Shown one piece after another: positions 36,010 to 48,534 of a stretch of DNA of 64,000 nt; the stretch's first letter is position 1; every line of letters starts with the position of its first letter. The notes beneath the pieces are model-generated. The model was not told the DNA's origin. It worked only from the letters and a program-made list of their open reading frames with translations, and did no database searches. Position numbers and translations under genes: made by a program. Source of the stretch: Micrasema longulum (lineage: Eukaryota; Arthropoda; Insecta; Trichoptera; Brachycentridae); NCBI GenBank assembly GCA_022494885.1, contig JAGVSM010002872.1, positions 62,001 to 126,000 of the forward strand, written 5' to 3'.

Positions 36010-36640
36010 TTAAAGGCTCGGGAGTTTAATACCTGGGTGTATATGTTCCAAAAAAAAAACTGCGCATTAGGAACAGTAATTGCCAATAAAAATATGTCAA
36101 TCGAAGCCAAACTGGCAATGAACAACGGAGTTTTATTCCCAACACTTATGCATGTAAGTAAAATATGAAACTAACAGAGGAAGGATGAAAGCTGAGTGAA
36201 CGCGGTTGAATGCGATCTCTTCGACGAATGTGTGGAAAATCAATGTATGATAGAGTTACAAATGATGAAATCAGGCGAGAGTGTAAATCTGAGTCAAGTA
36301 TAACTAATAAGATTAAGAAAGGGTCTCTGAGAGGGTTTAGTCATGTAGAACAAATAGACGATGAAAGAATAGTAAAACAAGTATATATGGCGATAATGAA
36401 CGGTAACGTGAGACGAAGACGACCAAGGAAGACGTGGCATGATCAGATAAACTAAAACCTAAAGTTTGGTCGAGTCAAAAGCAGACCGAACCGAACGGCA
36501 TGTATGACAAGATGTATGAATGTGGAAGAAGTTATAATTAAATATATGCCAGGATAGACGTGTGTGGCAGTCCATTCTCTCTGCTTACCCCTACAGGGAA
36601 ATAGCGTGATTAAATTAGTAGTAGTAGAGTAGTATATGTT
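36010..36640 (+). pseudogene. LINE family A fragment with TAG-repeat tail
   Basis: Frames give RSLRRMCGKSMYDRVTNDEI then KIKKGSLRGFSHVEQIDDER and RRRRPRKTWHDQIN. A stop and frameshift separate these from the final VAVHSLCLPLQ-like end. The tail is AGTAGTAGTAG. Upstream, near 36055-36170, an ALGTVIANKNMSIEAKLAMN-like frame continues the element 5'. It is broken by several frameshifts. Confidence 0.85.
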
Positions 36641-36699
36641 ACAGAAAATGGCAGCATCAAAAAATAATAGCCGGCGTAACATGTTCAACAGTAAGAAGA

Positions 36700-37130
36700 C
36701 TGTCTAAAGATCGGGTATTCTCTCGCTGAAAACCAAATGCCACCTATATAACGCCTACTTGATATATTTCCTCCTCTAAGGATGCGAATCGTGGCACCTC
36801 ACTCATAATGAACAAAGTACTAAGTTTTGAGAATAGGCGTCTCAGAAGAATTTTCGGTGTGCGGTGGTTTGACTTTATGAGAAATGAAGTAAGAAGAAAA
36901 CGGACGCAGCAAACTCTGGTGACAACTGTCATCGAGCGAAGACGACACGGTTTGTCTACTTTACAAGGCATCGGGTTCTCGACGTCCTGGATGTCCACTG
37001 CTGACTGTTCATCGGCAGTTTATGTCAGAATTACGGGACGTGAACCTTATTTTATGACCGCCAGCTTCAACAGGTTCCAGCACACGTCACGCCTCATCAT
37101 CAGCAGGTTAGTAGAGTTGCGCAACCTTAC
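36700..37130 (+). pseudogene. LINE fragment, family K
   Basis: It contains GCESWHLTHNE, then KVLSFENRRLRRIFGVRWFD and FMRNEVRRKRTQQTLV. A C-terminal block equivalent to 16.7 and 28.9 kb follows (AAGGCATCGGGTTCTCGACG at nucleotide level). Multiple frameshifts. Confidence 0.75.
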
Positions 37131-37329
37131 TTCCCTAACAATACAGTCCACTATCTAAATTTTCCTCCTCCTAGGACGAGGTATTCTTTACACTTCGTCC
37201 ACTCCTCAACACCGGACATACTTATTTTAAATCACTCGCGTTACTTTAAAAAGATAAAATATTTTATAAAAGGAAGAATTAATAAATAGAGAAAGTTATA
37301 ATGATTTTATTCATAACGGATTTTTTTTG

Positions 37330-37560
37330 CAGAGGGTTCGAAGTTAAATTTCATCGATTATATATGTGCGATGTCACTTAACTCCTAAACGGCTTAACCA
37401 ACTTCAGTGCAGTTTTCCGCAGAATATTGAACTTTGAGCTGCGCATGTTTGTAAATCTTAATATCTGCAATATTATCTTTAAAACTATAGTTAGAAGAAT
37501 AAGTGTTTTATACATCAACCTACCAGGGTTGCATTCACGCTCTGCCCTAAACTGTAACAT
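37330..37560 (-). repeat. Interspersed repeat related to 31.7-32.35 kb
   Basis: Reverse-oriented 3' part: GCGATGTCACTTAACTCCTA then ACGGCTTAACCAACTTCAGT, and TGAGCTGCGCATG. Diverged. Confidence 0.5.
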
Positions 37561-37569
37561 AGAAACAGT

Positions 37570-38650
37570 TTAATTTGTGAAACAGTTACTTTTACTGCTA
37601 CTCCTTTAAAATAACCGAAACGCCCATCCTAATATAAATTTAATAACTATTATTAAAAACATTTAAAGTAAATAAAACTAATTTGGCGTCTTGAATTTTT
37701 TTTACCAACGAAATAGGATGATCCGTTATCTGATAACGGCTGAAAATTGTAAATAAAATGAAAAAGACTTGCAGTCCAACCAATATCATAAAGCGACTGA
37801 TCGTCGTGGCGTAATAATTGGTATGGCTCAAATACATCGGTAGTCATGACTATTGTAGACTTCGGAAGCCTAAACAGACACACCAATACAATACAAACCT
37901 GTTTGTGTGTGTTTTTTGGCCTCAACTTATGCTGCGTTGTCTTAACCATAGCCAAAATACTGGCTGTAAGTGTTTTATTCACTTTAAATTTTTATAATTT
38001 GTACTTTATTTTTATTATTGTCCTTGTCAATGCTTTCATATTTATTAATAAATCTCTCCCTTCAAGGTCAAGTTTGTCCTTAAAGTATCGGGTTATTATG
38101 TAGGAAGAAAGTGCTCTCACGTCCTCAGATTCAACCATTGGCCCACTGGTGATAAAATAAACCAAAGTACGTCTCAATTTGAAAACTCTACTAGTTGAAC
38201 CGTAGGCTTGTTGATGACTGTCAACAGGTTGGCTTTTCCTGAAGAGTTTCAAGTGGTTTCCTCTTCAGTTTTGGAAATGCTGAAAATATCCTGATAGGCC
38301 CATTATAGAATTGCTCTCCCGATCCCTGCACTTTAAATATAAGCTTATGAAAAAACATAAAAACTGACTTTTAATAAAATTTCAACCTTGTGCACAATAA
38401 ACAAAGTAAATTAGAAGGCAACTCCCATCTATTTTGCTTCTTGTTTTATGGTATATAGAATAATAAGTACATCGTATGTGTAAGGGTTATAAGGCATCAT
38501 TTTTGTAATATAACACCTCAAAGACGCTTGACAAAGTGATTATATAAAGAAATATGTTTAATTTTAACTTTTTTTAATTTGTAATTTAAGCAAAATAATT
38601 AATTTTGTTATCACATGCTGCTGTTTTATTCAAATGATTTAGAAAAAAGT
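37570..38650. other. Intronic stretch with unassigned open frames
   Basis: Minus-strand frames at 37653-37982 and 37992-38252 lack known domains. The local composition is a little less AT-rich than average, so a decayed element is possible. I cannot name it. Confidence 0.35.
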
Positions 38651-38659
38651 GGGTTTTAA

Positions 38660-39995
38660 GTTTTTTCCGAAACATCGATTCACTTTTACAGTTTCCATGC
38701 CGTAGGGCCTGTGACCGCAAATGCTCGTTCGCCGAATTAAGTGCAATGTTTGATTAAAGGTATAATAACTTTTCCTCTCGACGAAAATGTAGCTGATCTA
38801 TGCGTAAAACATATATCAGCTAGTTCACCTGGAATGCAAAGTTCCCTTAGACATTCTGGAGCAGAATTGTGCAGTGACTTATACATAAGCCAACAAGGTT
38901 TGTATTCCACCCTCTTTGAAAAACGAAGATAGTGTTATTCCCGAAGTAGTGCAGTGATATGACTGAACTAAGAGATTCCCAAAATAAATCTCGCTGCAGC
39001 ATTCGAAACAGACTATAGGTGAGTCATTTTATTCATCAGTAGATCTGCGTATATACCATGACAATAATCGACTCTAGACACTACAAATGCACAACATCGC
39101 GACGGGCGGCATCAACTGGCCAATTTTTGCGTATGCATTTAATCTGTCTCAGCTGGTAAAAGTATGAACTTATTGTTCTACACATTTGAGCGTCAAGAGA
39201 AAGCTTAGAATTAAGGAAACTCTCAGTAGTTTAACGGTGGGTTATGCGGTACTCAGTAGAAAGCCATCTATAGTTGTTTCGTCTTAAATGGGTTTAATGT
39301 TTGTCAATTTTCAGCTATCCAGTTTCCTATTTTCTCAATGCAGCCAATAATGAAATTAACAAGCACATTTCTTTCGCCCAGTTCACAATAAAAATAAATA
39401 TATATATCATCCGCATAACAGGGAAATCTCAATCCACATTCTTTGATAATATTCTCTATATTGTTAGTGTACAGGAGCAAGAGGAGTGGGCCGAGTACCG
39501 ACCCTTGAGGTACTCCATCGGATATCTGAAAGTAAGATGGTCTATAACCTTGGAACAAAACTGCACATTCTCTTTCATAAAGAAACAAATCGGACCACAT
39601 ATGTGCCTGATCGCGGATAACATAAGTTTATTCCAGACGCTCAAGCAAAATGTTATGGTCTACAGTATCAAATGCAGCACTTATGTCCGTAAGATCAAAA
39701 AACACCAGATAACCAGAGTCAACCGCCATTATAATGTTAGACATCACTCTTGTCTCCGTAGAATGAAAACGTCGGTATACCGATTGCCTTTCCGGAAATA
39801 ATAAATTCTGTTTGATATAATTAACGAGCCTATGAGAAACTATTTTTACGTATAATTTTGATACGATGGGAAGATTTAAAATAGGGCAAAAATTGGAAAG
39901 ATCTTCCACATCTAACAGTAAATTTTTAAAAAATGGAGTAATTTTCTCTTTTTTAATGGCTGTTGGAACAATGCTCTGCTCATGAAAGGTCATAG
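38660..39995 (-). pseudogene. CR1-like LINE reverse transcriptase pseudogene (family D)
   Basis: The minus strand encodes PFFKNLLLDVEDLSNFCPIL, FHSTETRVMSNIIMAVDSGY, FFDLTDISAAFDTVDHNILL (RT motif A), then in another frame DGVPQGSVLGPLLLLLYTNN (motif B) and FPCYADDIYIYF (motif C, YADD). The far end near 38690-38720 reads RAFAVTGPTAWK (CR1/L2 pattern RAFSVAGPxxWN). One frameshift lies around 39600-39630, and more occur after 39300. The endonuclease half is missing. Confidence 0.88.
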
Positions 39996-39999
39996 CTAA

Positions 40000-40660
40000 A
40001 ATAAGCTTTTAAAGATAACCAATGTCCTTCTTATTAAATAAATGGGATTGTATTTACATATGAAACAAATAATCTGAGCTAATTTTAGCAGTAACCGTGT
40101 TATTAAAGTATTTTATCATCGCTCACGTCTAGATTTTTCTGCGTAGCGTAACGTCTTATCGCCATAAAGTTTTATTAGAGAATAAAGAGATGGAAAGAAC
40201 TACCGACGAAATAAAATGACATTTTCTTTGACTTGTAACATGTTTTTTAAATTATTTATTATTGCTTTTACCTTCAAAACTATAATAAAATTGTAAACAA
40301 AATTATACCGTACCAAATTTTCTGCGGAAAATTTATTAAATGCTGAAGTAGGATTTAATAGCTCATTAAACTCAAAATTTTCTCCAAACTTACAAAGCGT
40401 TCGTGTTTTATTACGACTTTACACCCTTAAGTACTTTTTGTGATGTACTTAAGATAACTTCATCAGAGGCTTAGTAACCGTTGTTATAGTTTCTTTACAG
40501 TATTTAAATCTTGATAGAGTCGTGTTTGTGTATGTATGTTGAACCTCATTGTTCAGGCTCAATGCATTGTTTTAACACATACAGACTCAGATCCGTTTTT
40601 GAAAATAAAACAAAAGAATTTATGCTAAAAATATTGCAATAATAACTAAATCAAATAAAT
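40000..40660. other. AT-rich intronic stretch, no gene
   Basis: No coding motif or known repeat was recognised. Confidence 0.5.
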
Positions 40661-40664
40661 AAAC

Positions 40665-41530
40665 AAACTATCACGCCGTTTAACCGTAAGGGTAGGCAAA
40701 GAAGATAAAACGCCACATCACTCTATCTTTGCATACAGATCCCGCTTTCTCTCCATTCATACATCTTCTCATGCACGCGCGCTGATTATTCCAACTTTTA
40801 ACATGTCCATCTACAAGTATTTGTTGGATTTGGAGATGCCATGTCTTTCTCGGTCCTCTATTTCTGCATCCATCAACTTTTTCATCGTAAATATTTTTAG
40901 CCATTCTTTTGCTGTCCATTCGCTCGACATGTTCAAACCAACGCAGAACTTCTTTATTGATTTGTCGGTAATGCTTATCTCAGCTTTACATAATGTACGA
41001 ATCTCAACATTTGTGCATCTATCGTACATAGTTTTATCACACATTTGCCTGAGATATCGCATTTTGACAGCATTCAGCCTATTTTCATCCCTGTTTGTCC
41101 AAGTCTGAGACCGGGAATCCGTTGTGAACTACTCATTTTGCCTCTTACGACAAACATTTATTTGCCTAGGTTGGTTTAAGCGCACCGTTCACTCTGCTCC
41201 TGGCACTCACCCTCTTTTCAATATGTTTCTAATTCATTACATCCCTAGGAAACATACTTCCCAGATACACAAATTTCTCTCCTTGTTGTATAGCCTCATT
41301 CACAGTGATTTTACATTAAGTCATACTTTCATCTCTTTCGAAAACCATCACATTCGATTTATCGACATTCATCAGCAAATTGCTTTCCTTGCATACATCG
41401 TAGACATTTGTTACCAAAAAATTTAGTTCTTCTTGGTTGTAAGCCAGAAACACGGCATCATCAGCATACAAAAGAACTAAATCTATTTTTGTTGGATAAA
41501 TTTGAGTGTTACATCCTCTTTTATACATGT
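40665..41530 (-). pseudogene. LINE family A fragment with RT catalytic box
   Basis: It begins with LVLLYADDAVFLAYNQEELN (YADD catalytic motif), then LLMNVDKSNVMVFERDES, an LSYLGSMF-like region and frame changes. RYLRQMCDKTMYDRCTNVEI and a degraded HVER block follow, ending with a CGGCGTGATAG then TTTGTTTATTTATTTG tail. It is the most 5'-extended family A copy with a readable YADD. Several frameshifts. Confidence 0.88.
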
Positions 41531-41539
41531 TTGGTATAA

Positions 41540-43150
41540 ATTATGGTAATTTATGGTTTGTTCCTGATCTGAAAATGGTTGTGCCATATAAGCTATGATT
41601 ATCGTTTTTTTTCACATTTAATTAGTTGCTGCCATAGAATTGCTGACAACTGCATGTCAGACCCATAGAATTAATAATAGTACAGAAACTGCATACGCGC
41701 ATCAAACAGAAGGCAACTAAACTTTTCTTAAAGGAGTAGTTTCACGTTTTGACCCATTAGTTTATTTGTATTCGCTCAGTACGCAAGTCCCGATTTGAAT
41801 TTAACTATGCCGTGTCGTGTCGTTTTTAAGTGTAAAAATACTGCTGGGATAGAAAAAAAAAATGAATGGGATCACACTTAATGTATAAGAAGCAAATGAA
41901 TAACTTAAAAATTTAATTATTTTTCCATCTGTCAGATTGTCAAAGAAAACAAAATGGAAACTTTGCTGGGCAACCTAGGGTAGTCAATTTTTTATGCTAC
42001 TTTGCCATTATATACAACAAAATATATGCGCTTTATGTTGTTACATCTTTAAATTTCAAAGTTCATTGATTCTATTATTCTTATTAAATGACCCTGTCCT
42101 AATGCACCCTGTTGTGTCAATCAATGTTTCCGCATGTACAATAAAATTTTAGAGAATTAAAAAAAATATAAATTTATAATTATCTTTCATTTGTGTAATG
42201 ATTATATTTTTTGCGATCTGGTAACATCGAATGGCGACTTCACGCATGCGCGCACCGAAAGTCCGATGCATTCAAATATGATTCTACGCTCCTTCTGGAC
42301 TATTCTTAATTCCATGGTTGCTGCGTACATTTATTAAAAACCTTCTAAGCCCCGGTCGGACTGTTGTAATTTTTCTACTGTTGGTAATATTCTTATTCTT
42401 TTCGGCCAACAAAACCAGAACTGCAAAAGAATGTAGATATGTTCTTTGTAAAAATACATCGCGCTGTAAACGCTGGATTGCTAAAAAGTTATTTATGCTA
42501 TCTATAAGTTATTGAATCCCATGTGTCGTGTTATTGCATGCATCACGAATCAGGAAAAGGAAAAGTTCCTAGTTCAACACAGGACATTTGATAGGGCATG
42601 CCGTGAGAGAATTTCGATCAATGAGGTCGGAAAATTCCCATAACAAGGAATGTTATTGGATTAATTTGTGTTGAAGTTCAGTAGCGCAATATATGTATAA
42701 AGATAACGCAATTTGCAACTACAAAATCCGCGAACCAGCAAAAATGTAATTCGAGCAATATCTGGCAAGTGGCGTGATCAGAAACGATTTGTTTTCTCTT
42801 TTAATCTAAAATGTTTTTTTTTCTTTTATATTTGCAATTAAAAAGTACACATGGATAAAAAGTAAGTAACATAAACAAGGAATACTATATGTATATTTGA
42901 AAATATACCAAAACTTCACCAAGCCACTTTTTGTGGTTTGTTGGTGAAGTAAACCTACATTTACATAAATTCATTCTTTTTTAAATATCTTAACATAAAC
43001 AATTACATTCAAAATAAGGAGCAGTAGTTTAACTGTATCATCTTAATCAAAAATAAGAAGAAAAAAAAACAATACTTATATAATGAAACGAAACAATAAA
43101 CATATTGATCAAATTTGAACACATTATTTATAGGCAATTTCTGTAAAACT
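41540..43150. other. AT-rich intronic stretch, no gene
   Basis: An open frame at 42318-42515 starts in a slightly GC-richer patch (42220-42380). It has no domain I know. Nothing else was seen. Confidence 0.45.
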
Positions 43151-43159
43151 CTTGATTAC

Positions 43160-43275
43160 AAAGCCGATTTCTAATTTAAGTTTGTAAGTGAAAATTCTTG
43201 ATGAAAAGTCATTGTAATTTATTATATAAATAAAAGACGAGTGATACTTTAATCCACAAATTTCTCCATCTTCTC
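43160..43275 (+). repeat. FB2 element, left arm only
   Basis: TTAAGTTTGTAAGTGAAAAT, GACGAGTGATACTTTAATCC and ACAAATTT match the 51.32-51.42 kb arm. The right part is replaced by a short AATCTTC-type repeat. Confidence 0.75.
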
Positions 43276-43671
43276 AAATCTTCTCAAATCTTCAATCTTC
43301 AAAAATCCATCAATTTCTAATTTTATTATTGTTACATACGAGTAAATTATTAAATCTAAGGTCAGTAAGAAATAAAATAAAAATGTAAGGTACAATATAA
43401 TTAAATGTTTTATTGCCATGTTTAATACCAATTTTAAGGATCACTAAAACATCATTATACGTAAAACGAGTATTGTGATTATGATTCTAAAATGATGCAA
43501 AACCACAAAATTCCTTGTTCTGGCAGAGTTTCAAGTTATTTATAAAGGAGTATTTTGTTATCTCTCTGATTGAATAATTCTAGTAGTTAAACTTTCTTTA
43601 TAATAGAATACTCTAGATCCAATGTGTAGACTTATAACGGATCGTATTATTTCAAAACTTTTCCAACATAC

Positions 43672-43908
43672 CTTCAGTTCAATGCTTCTACCCTTGGATC
43701 CTCTTCTCACGAGCTTAGACCTCCGGAGCTGAACTGCGATAAGGACGTACAGGATGATGATGAGGCTCATCGGAGCCACGAAAAAGACCAGGGTGCTGAT
43801 CTCGAAGGCGTGAGGAACCAGTTCCCTCTTCACTGCGCAGACATAGTGATCATTCTCCAGAATCTTTCCGTCTTCAGAATGCTGGTAGACGATACCAAAT
43901 GAAAGGGC
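43672..43908 (-). CDS. Pyrokinin/PBAN/CAPA-type receptor, exon A (ECL2-TM5)
   Basis: The 79-codon exon lies between acceptor TTATCTTCCAG (AG at 43909-43910) and donor GTATGT (43666-43671), phase 0 at both ends. It starts ALSFGIVYQ, the TM4/extracellular loop 2 boundary typical of the family (usually AxQFGxVxx). Loop 2 carries the conserved Cys (HYVCAVKR) that should bond to the Cys at the top of TM3. TM5 follows (AFEISTLVFFVAPMSLIIIL, then YVLIAVQLRRSKLVRRG); RRSK-type basic residues begin intracellular loop 3. The exon supplies part of the peptide-binding pocket. Exons for the N-terminus, TM1-TM4 and the DRY motif are absent between here and 64000. The pairing with exons B-D rests on phase, strand, order and family topology, so a cDNA would settle it. 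Confidence 0.92.
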
Positions 43909-45504
43909 CTGGAAGATAAGTAAATGTTTGTGATAAATCGAAAAAAAAAAACTAAAACTCAAACTAATCCATTGAAATCGTGTTTAATTGTGAAGGGTTG
44001 TCATCAAAATATTTTCGGGATTTTTGCTACGTTTTTCTTGGCTAACTTGCTAAAATATATCTTTAAATGGTTAATAATAGTAAGATGCACTGGTTTATGG
44101 AATAACAAATTAAGATAGGCGACTCGAGGTCATGACGGAAAAGAGTGCAAAAATACAATGCCAATTTATTTTGTCTCCTGCAAGTAGTGCATAAATTTAA
44201 TTTTAACGCTCATTTTTCTTATCACTGGAAGGTCAATTGTTTGTAATTATGCAGAAAACAGCCAGCTTTAAAAAATTGAAATTGAGATAATACCACTTTT
44301 GTGAAAAGAGTAAATAATCAAATCTACACCATCAGTTGGAATATTTTTTTACTTTGACATGTGATAAATAATGCAGCACCTGCTTTTTTTATAATACGAA
44401 TAAGAATTGAATTACGTGTTTGGCCAGTTTTAATTGTTTTTTAAGTCTGGCTGGCAACCTAAAATGTGCATTTTGGTGATATTTTTGAAGTCTGGGTGAC
44501 CACAAAACCTAAAATTAGCATTTTGCAGAAAACAGTCAGGAGTCTTATGTCGGAAAGATGTGACATTTTTTCGCCCACTCGACAATAGTCAATGGGGTCT
44601 CTCGATTGCTTTGTCATAATGCCATTCTTGAAAACCCTCCGACAATTCAATTACAAAGACAAATGAAAAAGTGGCTAGATTAACAAATCCGTATTTATCT
44701 CTAGCTCTCTTGCCACACGTAGACTTTTGTTGTGTCTTGTCAGACTTCTTCCGTTGAATATTTTGTGTATGAATATTATGAAATGTTTTACTGAGACACT
44801 GCAACATTTATAATGATTATTTGCCCTTGACATAACACATATCTACATGTTATTAGAAATATTTTAAGTTCATTTAATGGATTTTAAAAACATTTTGCAT
44901 TAAATAAATCTCAAAAACGTATTTTGACATTGACGAGCGATAAAATAACTTTGAAATCATGTTTCTAGTGAAATTTCATTTGATAATGGATAATAAATAA
45001 GTACAGTTCTAAATTATTATGAAAATAAAACTTTGTTATCAGTGTTACACAATTTTATTCTTTTACAAGAACAAAACTATAGTTTCGGGAGAGCACTCCT
45101 CCCATCGACGGGTGATATAAAACTAATATAATGAGCACAGAATATTGTTCACAGTGTCATCGAATCTAAACAAAAAATAAACAGATTAATCAGTGAAACT
45201 TAGAGTAGGGGGGTTTTATTCTTATCTAAGGTGTTGGCATATGAATGGATGGTTATCTGAAGTACAGATATGAAAACATGGACAAAACATTAAGTCGAAT
45301 TTATTTCTTAAAATTTAGCACATAAGTGGAAGTTGCAATAAGTAAGTCTAAGATTTAATGTGTGGGAAGACATCGCTCGGCTAAGAGAGTGTTAACAGAC
45401 GCGGGTCTAAGAGGGTGAGTGCGGTGAGGGTGGTCGCAAAGGGAACATAGTATGATAAGCGAATGCTTATTCGCATGATAAGCGAATATGCGAATGCTAA
45501 AAAG

Positions 45505-45570
45505 TCTATATTGGACAAACAGCGCGAAACCTTAAAACTAGGCTAAACAAACACCGCCGTGCATTTAACT
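45505..45570 (+). pseudogene. PLE-type GIY-YIG endonuclease scrap
   Basis: The plus strand reads KVYIGQTARNLKTRLNKHRR then AFN and a stop. VYIGQTARNxxTRxxxH is the first half of the PLE GIY-YIG nuclease, including the catalytic Arg region, and matches TVYIGQTARNIMTRIKEHKS of the 59.6 kb PLE. The flanking sequence is unrelated, so this is a short relic. Confidence 0.75.
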
Positions 45571-45714
45571 AAATGAAAGTTTTTATTACTAAGGAATTTG
45601 ATAAAAAATTATCTCTTATTTAACAAAAAGATTTATGTTGAGAAATATATTTATTGACGACGTTATCAGAATTTATATATTTATATTTTTTTTTTTATTT
45701 AAAAAAAAGAAATA

Positions 45715-45895
45715 TCTGCGTTCTTATGATTTACCCAAATATTTAATTTTGAGGGCCATTTTCAACGAGTTGTAAATAACTCACTATTAGAAAATGGGAA
45801 TCAAGTTGGGGTAATGTGGGATTCGAACCACAGACCTTTGGTCCATGAGTCCGAGACACTAGCCACAGGACCAAACCCGATTCAATCAATTTCAT
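45715..45895 (-). repeat. tRNA-derived SINE, full-length-like copy
   Basis: Read on the minus strand: A box TGGCTAGTGTCTCGG (45851-45865), B box GGTTCGAATCC (45819-45829, perfect consensus), then a GATTCCC...AATAGTGAGTTATTTACAAC body and a tail ending AAATCATAAGAACGC. It is a Pol III-type SINE, paralogous to 59.1 kb. Confidence 0.85.
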
Positions 45896-46379
45896 TTTTG
45901 TTACACTTTATTTTCGTTTGTAAGATTCTCGATAGACTCTTTGAGCTTTATAATTAAAGTGTACCCTCTTGACCTTTTGTTTGTAACAAGAAAATAAAGC
46001 TTTGTGAAATAACTAAAAGTTCTTTGATCAATTAAAAATTAATAATGAAGTATAAAAAAAGATTTTGATATAAGCATTCGAATCTTTGAAGATATTTATT
46101 TACCCCCCAGAGAATATATGTAGAACCTTCACAAAATCAAAGAAAAGTGTTTTGGATTATACTATGTTTAAATGCTGAATGGTAAATTTACACAGTGCGC
46201 AAAATCTCTCTCTTATACTTGATAATAAGATGTTGATAGTTCTATGAAAACAGAGACTTCCATATCCTCTTTTCAAAGTGGTTATTCCTCTTTGTTGAAA
46301 AAAATACCAATCCAGATTATTAAGCATTTGCCAATAACAGAGTTTCGTAGTTTGAAGCATGGAACTTTGTATTTAAAAA

Positions 46380-47280
46380 AGAAAATTGTGATATGAGAGC
46401 GGTTAAAACCTGGCTATATAATAATTTGCAAATCGTGAAAGTAGATAAAACCAAGTACATCGCGTTTAGTATATGCAGGTAACGAATTACCACATGAATG
46501 TCATTTTAATCTGGAAATAAGATCTGATTGTCTGTGCCAGAAAAGATATCTAAGAATAATTATTGACAGAAATCTACGATGAGAGGTTCAGGTCCAATCG
46601 GTGATTTCCAGATTGAGAAATCTGTGTCGTGTATTCTGCCCACTTAGGCACATCTTGGATATTAGCACTCTCAGAAATGTGTATTATGATATTTTCCAGT
46701 CAGTGGCAAAATATAGTGGGCTGGGGAGGTTGCACGGCGTTTATTATGAGTGAACAAAAATTAATACTTAAGAGTGATGTTTCGATGTCCCTCCACTTTC
46801 CCATATAAGACATTGTTTCAATTCATTCTTCTTGTAATTTGAATAAAATTGGATATTTGATTTTCTTGTATTTTGAATGATTTAATACCAAAAACAAGTA
46901 CGAAATTTCTCTTTTGTGGCTCCAAAAGTTTTTAATGTCCCGGATGAACATATTAAGTGCTCCAAAACGAAAGCCATTTTCAGGAGAGGTGTACAAGTTT
47001 GGGTTGTGTCTATGGAAGGAGACCATGGTAGGAGACTGCTGCGAGATATTGCATAGATTTATATACTGTTAAGCGTGTTGTCAAGATGTTCATTGAAATA
47101 CATGTATATGTAATCATTTTTAATTTTAATATTTGCTTTTATGTCATAATGTACATGCTTTCATTTTTCATTTTGCTGTATCCCAAGTCAACATAGGGCT
47201 CTTGGGGATACGCTATTATTGTTATTTTTGTTTTTAATATATATGTATTTGTATGAATTAATGAATAAAAATTTAAACAT
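46380..47280 (+). pseudogene. LINE fragment, family G (Jockey-like)
   Basis: Frames include RYLRIIIDRNLR, then VQVQSVISRLRNLCRVFCPL and ISTLRNVYYDIFQSVAKYSG (post-RT region). They end with VPDEHIKCSKTKAIFRRGVQ and a 3' UTR with a TGAATAAAAATT tail. Stops and frameshifts throughout. Confidence 0.8.
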
Positions 47281-47294
47281 TATATATGTGACCA

Positions 47295-47400
47295 CAATAT
47301 TTTTAGTCTATCCAATTTTTTGTAGAAGAAAACTGGATTTAACCCCTTGGGAGTTATTTATATAAATACATATCAACAAAAATGAAAAACATATTACATA
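47295..47400. repeat. FB1 element, copy 9 (left end)
   Basis: ACAATATTTTTAGTCTATCC, TGTAGAAGAAAACTGGATTT, ACCCCTTGGGAGTTATTTAT and ATACATATCAACAAAAATGA match the FB1 left end. It directly follows the family G LINE tail. Confidence 0.65.
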
Positions 47401-47727
47401 AGTCATTTGATTTCAACTCTTAATTTATACTTAATTACATCTACTACCTGCATCTAATAATTTATTGTTAGTTGTGATTTTTTTTACAATTAAATTGAAA
47501 TGTTCATGGAAGCAGAGAGAGAGGGAGGAAAGTTTTTAATGTCTTCTCCTTTTTATGAACTTTTTATGTAATATTTTTATTTTTACTTTTTAGAATTAAA
47601 TTATTTTTCCCCTCTCCTCCTGCATTCATCAGTGTGAAATCTGTAATTGGTCTTACTTTTTAAAATTGTTCTTTTGTACCTTGTTTTATATAAAGACTGT
47701 ATGATTTCATTAATAAATAAATAGATA

Positions 47728-47892
47728 AATAAGGGAATTTAGAAGTCTAGGCATTTACTTAGTAATTCGCTGTTGAAGTGAACATTTTACACACTGTGTA
47801 AAATTCACCGTCCTGTCTCTGTTTGAACATATATATTCCATCAGATCTACAATATGTTGTTTTTTGTGAAGTTAAAGAGCTGAAACCTTTAT
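47728..47892. repeat. FB1 element, copy 10
   Basis: GAATTTAGAAGTCTAGGCAT, ATTTTACACACTGTGTAAAA, TTCACCGTCCTGTC and GTGAAGTTAAAGAGCTGAAA are in FB1 order; single arm. Confidence 0.8.
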
Positions 47893-48534
47893 ATTTATTT
47901 ATTCACAATTTAATTTTATCAACATTTCAACATCTTTTCTTCTGGCATCTCCAACCGGTATAAGAGCTTTCCTAATAATAATTTTCATAATCCTGCAAGA
48001 CAAATAATATAAAAGTAAAATAAAAATAAGTAATATGGTTATGAAAAGTTCTTAATGTGAATATACATATAAGACGTAGTCTGGTAAAAATTTATGTTTC
48101 GTTAATAATTAAATGTGGTTATATAAATTAAAATAAATTATTTTGTTAACAAAATAAATACATTTATTGGATAACCAATGAATCTTTATTTTCTTACATT
48201 TTTTAAATATAATCACAATGAGGTTAATCCAACATTTCTTAATTAGAAGTACTTCAGTTAAATGAAATGTATTTAAAAATATACGCAAAGCAATATATTT
48301 AGCTTATTTTATCCACCAAATGAGAAAAGATTAGCAAATAATAGAGGCTATTAATTTGGGCGTAATTTACTGAATTAACTGGTCCGCAAATCGTCTAGAA
48401 AGGAGAAACCTTTTGTTAAATCCAGAGAAAATATTTTACGGCAATTATGTGTATATGAAGATGTACTATATATTTAAGTAAACAGTGACTGTATGGTAAT
48501 ATAGTTTATTTTTTAATTTATTTTTTTATTTTTA

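Larger units (their letters stand above)
10168..43671 (-). other. Intron A-B of the receptor gene (33.5 kb)
   Basis: Donor GTATGT (43666-43671) follows exon A and the acceptor is at 10168. It is filled with transposable-element remains listed separately. I found no other host exon in it on either strand. Confidence 0.7.

Noticed and set aside
37653..38252. Two adjacent minus-strand frames as a small gene
   Set aside because: No known domain, no start or splice context that joins them, and an intronic, repeat-rich setting.
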